In this document: positions 7,134-9,993 of the stretch, in pieces | How positions within the stretch are numbered: the stretch's first letter is position 1 | Layout of the letters: each line of letters opens with the position of its first letter | DNA from: Pirellulales bacterium | GTDB taxonomy: Bacteria > Planctomycetota > Planctomycetia > Pirellulales > JAICIG01 | Direction: 5' to 3' | NCBI GenBank assembly: GCA_025924495.1 | Contig: JAICIG010000295.1 | Location: forward strand, 1-9,993 | DNA length: 9,993 bases | Notes under the pieces: model-generated | The model's input: the letters and a program-made list of their open reading frames with translations, nothing else | The model's database searches: none | What the model was told of the DNA's origin: nothing | Position numbers and translations under genes: made by a program

Positions 7134-9611
7134 TCAATCGAGATAAGCGAACTCATTCAGATTCAAGACCGTCAGGCAATAGTATTTCAAAGCCACATCC
7201 GTGCCGACGCCGTGCTTCGCTTCCAGCGATTCGATCAGCCGCAGGCCGCGCTCGATGCTTTTTGCATCAAGCTGTCTGCCCAAAGCCAATCGCAGCGCGA
7301 GCCGCACCTGTGCATCACGGTCATTGCCGGCCTCGCGGCGCAACCGCTCGGCCAATGCTTGCGCTTGCTGCTGGGCAAAATCCCCGTTTAGCAGCCCTAA
7401 TGCCTGCGTCGGCTGGGTGGTCGCAAAACGTACGGCGCAACTCGTGTCGGTATCGGCAAAGTCGAATTCGCTTAGAATCGGCACGATCAAAGAGCGTTTG
7501 ACGTGGATATAGATGCTGCGCCGCGCCTGTTCTTCCGGCGGCGACACGTGCCAGCCATCGCCGGGGCGAGACTGGCTGGCCAGCACTTCAGACGAAATCT
7601 CGGGGAAGACGCCGGGCCCGTACATCTTCAGGTTCAGCTGCCCCGTAACCGCCAACATAGCGTCGCGCATTTCTTCCGCGCTGAGCCGTCGCATGTCGTA
7701 GCGCCAATAGCAATTGTTCTCCGGATCCTGAGCCAAGCCCTGGGCGCTGGGCGCCGACGACATGCAGTAGGCGTTCGACGTGACGATTAACCGGTGCAAC
7801 GGCTTCAAGCGCCAGCCGTTGCGAATCAGCTCGGAGGCGAGCCAGTCGAGTAACTCGGGATGAGTCGGCGGATCGCCGAGATTGCCGAAATTGCTCGACG
7901 AACGCACCAGCCCGCGGCCGAAATGATGCTGCCAAATGCGGTTTGCCATTACCCGCGCGGTTAGCGGGTTGCCGGAGGAGGCAATCCAATCCGCGAGTGC
8001 CGTGCGTCGCCCCGAACTCTTGGCGTTGCCCGCGCGTGGCGGAATATTCGGCTTGCCGCCCCCGAGTGCCGACAGAAATGCGGGCTCGACCTGCGGGCCT
8101 TGCACGTGCGGATTGCCGCGCATCAGCACTAACGTCGTGGGGGGATGCAGGCAGCGGCCGACGCTTAACACGGTCTCTCGCGGCGGCAATTGAGTAGCTT
8201 CCAGTTCTGCGTACCTGGCCTTCAGCGCGGAATACTGCTTCCATTCCTCGGCGCTCAAATTGGCTTCCAGCTTCTCCTTCAGCACTTTGCCGCGCTCAGG
8301 GCCTTCCGTCTGGCGTTGATCCTCGGCCGACATTTTGACGATACCAGCCCGCTCGAGCGTCTCGTATTGGCTTCGCACCGCCTGTTTCTGTTCGGCGAGA
8401 TCGCGATATTTGTCTGCAACATCGGCCGGAGAAACATCGGTCTGGCTGGGGCCGTCGCCATCGCCGCGATGGCCGTACGAATCGATCTCGTGGAAAAAAG
8501 CCAGCAGGCTGTAGTAATCCGTCTGAGGTATCGGATCGAGCTTATGATCGTGGCAACGCGCACAGTTAACCGTAAGACCTAAAAACACCTGCCCTGTGGT
8601 GGCGACAATATCGTCGAGTTCATCGTAGCGAGCCTGCAAGCGGTCGGCCGGTTCGTCGTCCCATAGGCCCAACCGATAATAACCCGTGGCAATCAGCGTT
8701 TCGGTCGTCGTCTGCGGCAACTCATCGCCCGAGAGTTGTTCGCGAATGAACTGATCATACGGCTTATCCTCGTTGAACGATCGGATCACGTAGTCGCGGT
8801 ACTTCCAGGCGTTCGGCTTCACGCCATCGCGTTCGAAGCTATTGGTATCAGCGTAGCGCACCAGGTCCAGCCAATGCCGGCCCCAACGTTCGCCGTAGCG
8901 CGGCGAGTCGAGCAGCTTGTCCGCCAGCCGCGCGTAGTTTGTGGGCGACGGATCGGCCACAAACGCATCGACTTCCCCCGGCGTCGGCGGCAGCCCAGTG
9001 AGATCAAAATACAATCGTCGTACGAGCGCGACGGGATCAGCTGGCGCGGCTGGCTTCAGCCCGGCCTGTTCCAGCCGCTCGGCTATAAAGCCGTCGATTG
9101 GATTGCGAACCCAGTCAGCGTTGCTGACCGCCGGCGGCGGCGGGTCCTTAATCGGTTCGAAAGCCCAATGGCTCTGCCAGGCTGCGCCGTCGTTCACCCA
9201 GCGGCGCAGCAAGTCGACTTCTTCGGGCCCGAGCGGTTTGCCCTCGGGCGGCATTCGCAAGCTTTCGTCTTGCGAGGCAATCCGCACGAGCAAGGCGCTT
9301 TCGTCGGGCTTGCCCGGTACGATGGCTCGTTCACCCGAATCCAATTCGGCCAGGGCGCGCTCGCGGTCGTTTAGCTTGAGTCCACCTTCAGCTTTATCCG
9401 GTCCGTGGCAACGATAACAGCGCTGAGCCAGCAGCGGCTGAATATCGTGGCGGAAGTCGATTTCTCTGTCCTGGCCGTTGGCATCGCGAGCGAAAGCGCC
9501 AATACAGCCGGCGCCAAAAAGCACAAGCATCTGCCAGAGCGCCCGATTGACAGACGCAGCCCATTCGCCGCCAGATTGAGCCGTACCGCGAGCGATCATG
9601 AGAAAGTGCAT
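7134..9611 (-). CDS. Planctomycete cytochrome protein PSCyt1–DUF1549–DUF1553
   Basis: From the chosen start the product is 825 residues. After a hydrophobic export segment (about 25-40) comes a PSCyt1 cytochrome c domain: haem motif CYRCH (65-69) in FRHDIQPLLAQRCYRCHGPD, and MPP (120-122), whose Met is the likely second haem ligand. DUF1549 covers roughly 160-365 and ends in NCARCHDHKLDPI, a second CxxCH (C350, C353, H354). A charged, helical, possibly coiled-coil linker follows (about 380-455). DUF1553 fills roughly 530-800, with ANRIWQHHFGRGLV and the typical end LNLNEFAYLD. The protein is complete and of usual length. It probably sits outside the cytoplasm and partners the DUF1501 product encoded 21 bases downstream. 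Its reaction is not established; haem suggests electron transfer or oxidative attack on a polymer. The frame is open to an ATG at 9755, but a better promoter lies inside that extension; 9611 and 9599 are the likely starts, neither with a clear ribosome binding site. Confidence 0.93.
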   Translation of the reverse strand: MHFLMIARGTAQSGGEWAASVNRALWQMLVLFGAGCIGAFARDANGQDREIDFRHDIQPLLAQRCYRCHGPDKAEGGLKLNDRERALAELDSGERAIVPGKPDESALLVRIASQDESLRMPPEGKPLGPEEVDLLRRWVNDGAAWQSHWAFEPIKDPPPPAVSNADWVRNPIDGFIAERLEQAGLKPAAPADPVALVRRLYFDLTGLPPTPGEVDAFVADPSPTNYARLADKLLDSPRYGERWGRHWLDLVRYADTNSFERDGVKPNAWKYRDYVIRSFNEDKPYDQFIREQLSGDELPQTTTETLIATGYYRLGLWDDEPADRLQARYDELDDIVATTGQVFLGLTVNCARCHDHKLDPIPQTDYYSLLAFFHEIDSYGHRGDGDGPSQTDVSPADVADKYRDLAEQKQAVRSQYETLERAGIVKMSAEDQRQTEGPERGKVLKEKLEANLSAEEWKQYSALKARYAELEATQLPPRETVLSVGRCLHPPTTLVLMRGNPHVQGPQVEPAFLSALGGGKPNIPPRAGNAKSSGRRTALADWIASSGNPLTARVMANRIWQHHFGRGLVRSSSNFGNLGDPPTHPELLDWLASELIRNGWRLKPLHRLIVTSNAYCMSSAPSAQGLAQDPENNCYWRYDMRRLSAEEMRDAMLAVTGQLNLKMYGPGVFPEISSEVLASQSRPGDGWHVSPPEEQARRSIYIHVKRSLIVPILSEFDFADTDTSCAVRFATTQPTQALGLLNGDFAQQQAQALAERLRREAGNDRDAQVRLALRLALGRQLDAKSIERGLRLIESLEAKHGVGTDVALKYYCLTVLNLNEFAYLD

Positions 9612-9690
9612 TCGGGCGGGATGTAGTTGAAGGCGGGCACGAATTCCGCACGGCCTTGATGGCCCTGAGAGCCTGCGGGCTGTCTCTATT

Positions 9691-9718
9691 ATTATGCGTG
9701 AACACGTTCTCGCAACAA
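9691..9718 (-). promoter_or_regulatory. Candidate promoter of the cytochrome/DUF1501 operon
   Basis: On the minus strand, CATAAT (complement of 9691-9696) is a five-of-six -10 match. TTGTTG (complement of 9713-9718) stands 16 bases upstream as a weak -35 box. The expected transcription start, near 9683, leaves a leader of about 70 bases before the ATG at 9611. If real, it rules out translation from the ATG at 9755. Confidence 0.35.
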
Positions 9719-9725
9719 TGAGAAC
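9706..9725. promoter_or_regulatory. Palindrome overlapping the candidate promoter, possible operator
   Basis: GTTCTC-gcaacaat-GAGAAC is a perfect 6+6 inverted repeat with an 8-base centre, about 100 bases before the cytochrome start. It covers the putative -35 box, where a repressor or activator dimer would act. The half-sites do not match an operator I can name with confidence. Confidence 0.35.
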
Positions 9726-9755
9726 TTGCTGTGAAAAAATGAGATATTTTGCCAT

Positions 9756-9910
9756 TACAATCTATTGGCCGTGAAATAGGAATGCTGGATGGATGCCATC
9801 CATATCTAATAGATAGGAAATGACTTGCGAAAGATACGGCTCTGTTCCCTAACGCATGCGCCGAGCCCAGGTCGCAACAGTCGCACTGGCGTGCACGCCG
9901 TGGATTGCGA
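9756..9910. other. Intergenic stretch with two adjacent inverted repeats
   Basis: TGGATGG-ATG-CCATCCA (9786-9802) is a perfect 7-base-pair hairpin. Right next to it, TATCTA-A-TAGATA (9803-9815) is a perfect palindrome. If a minus-strand gene ends at 9911, the first could be its terminator, though the following T run is poor. No gene was recognised here; a minus-strand frame running 9957-9394 looks like an unselected reading frame. Confidence 0.3.
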
Positions 9911-9993
9911 CTATTTGCCGCGCAGCTTAAACTTGCAGTGTGACGACAGATACTCACGCTGGAACGACTCGAGCCGATATCGCCGTCGAGCCC
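9911..9993 (-). CDS. Possible C-terminal end of an unknown gene (partial)
   Basis: Reading the minus strand from the right edge, one frame gives 26 residues (ARRRYRLESFQREYLSSHCK, then FKLRGK) and a TAG at 9913-9911. The composition, with Arg/Lys, Glu, Tyr and Phe mixed and G/C favoured in third positions, is protein-like. The position upstream of a co-directional gene with an inverted repeat between also fits. The stretch is too short for any family assignment and may be chance. Confidence 0.25.
   Translation of the reverse strand, partial: ARRRYRLESFQREYLSSHCKFKLRGK

Noticed and set aside
7588..8244. A 218-codon minus-strand frame overlapping the cytochrome gene in another frame
   Set aside because: It is a same-strand shadow rich in Arg and Ala; the true frame carries the DUF1553 motifs.
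8736..9374. A 212-codon plus-strand open frame inside the cytochrome gene
   Set aside because: It is antisense to the PSCyt1 and DUF1549 coding sequence, and its translation resembles no family I know.
9394..9957. A 187-codon minus-strand frame spanning the region upstream of the cytochrome gene
   Set aside because: Rich in Ser, Arg and Cys with no domain; its second half overlaps the PSCyt1 coding sequence in a different frame.
1..9993. Search for CRISPR arrays, tRNA or rRNA genes, insertion sequences, phage or defence genes
   Set aside because: No regularly spaced repeats, transposase motifs, terminal inverted repeats, tRNA-like cloverleaf or toxin/antitoxin-like gene pairs were seen; the window reads as ordinary planctomycete chromosome.

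Overview
The window looks like a chromosomal segment of a planctomycete, probably of the Pirellulales type. The main reason is the adjacent pair of a planctomycete-type cytochrome protein (PSCyt1–DUF1549–DUF1553) and a Tat-exported DUF1501 protein. A Tat-exported Gfo/Idh/MocA oxidoreductase, a secreted ThuA-domain protein and a moderately high GC content fit the same picture. No RNA gene, CRISPR array, insertion sequence, phage gene or attachment site could be recognised.

Layout. Positions 1-1043 (minus) hold a ThuA-domain protein followed by the 5' end of a secreted beta-propeller-like protein that runs off the left edge. A 411-base divergent intergenic region separates them from a plus-strand Tat-exported Gfo/Idh/MocA oxidoreductase (1455-2843), which is followed by a strong GC-rich hairpin. 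After another intergenic stretch comes a plus-strand 12-helix MFS transporter of BT1-like type (3216-4535). It converges on a minus-strand secreted alpha/beta hydrolase (4566-5468), with a small symmetric hairpin in the 30-base gap. Upstream of the hydrolase, on the same strand, lie the DUF1501 gene (5640-7112) and the PSCyt1/DUF1549/DUF1553 gene (7134 to about 9611), 21 bases apart and very probably one operon. The hydrolase may be a third member, but a 162-base spacer with nested inverted repeats lies between. The right end (9612-9993) holds a candidate promoter with a palindrome, two inverted repeats and perhaps the last codons of another minus-strand gene.

How the genes may work together. 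Nearly every product appears to be sent out of the cytoplasm: Sec-type signals on the propeller, ThuA and hydrolase proteins, Tat signals on the oxidoreductase and DUF1501 protein, and a signal or anchor segment on the cytochrome protein. The families (ThuA, Gfo/Idh, sugar-ester-type hydrolase, haem c protein plus DUF1501) are consistent with periplasmic oxidation and breakdown of carbohydrates, with the MFS protein moving a small product across the inner membrane. That pathway is an inference from family membership; no substrate can be read from the sequence.

Nothing here stands out as a clearly new defence, mobile or RNA system. The most open biology is the function of the PSCyt1–DUF1549–DUF1553/DUF1501 pair.
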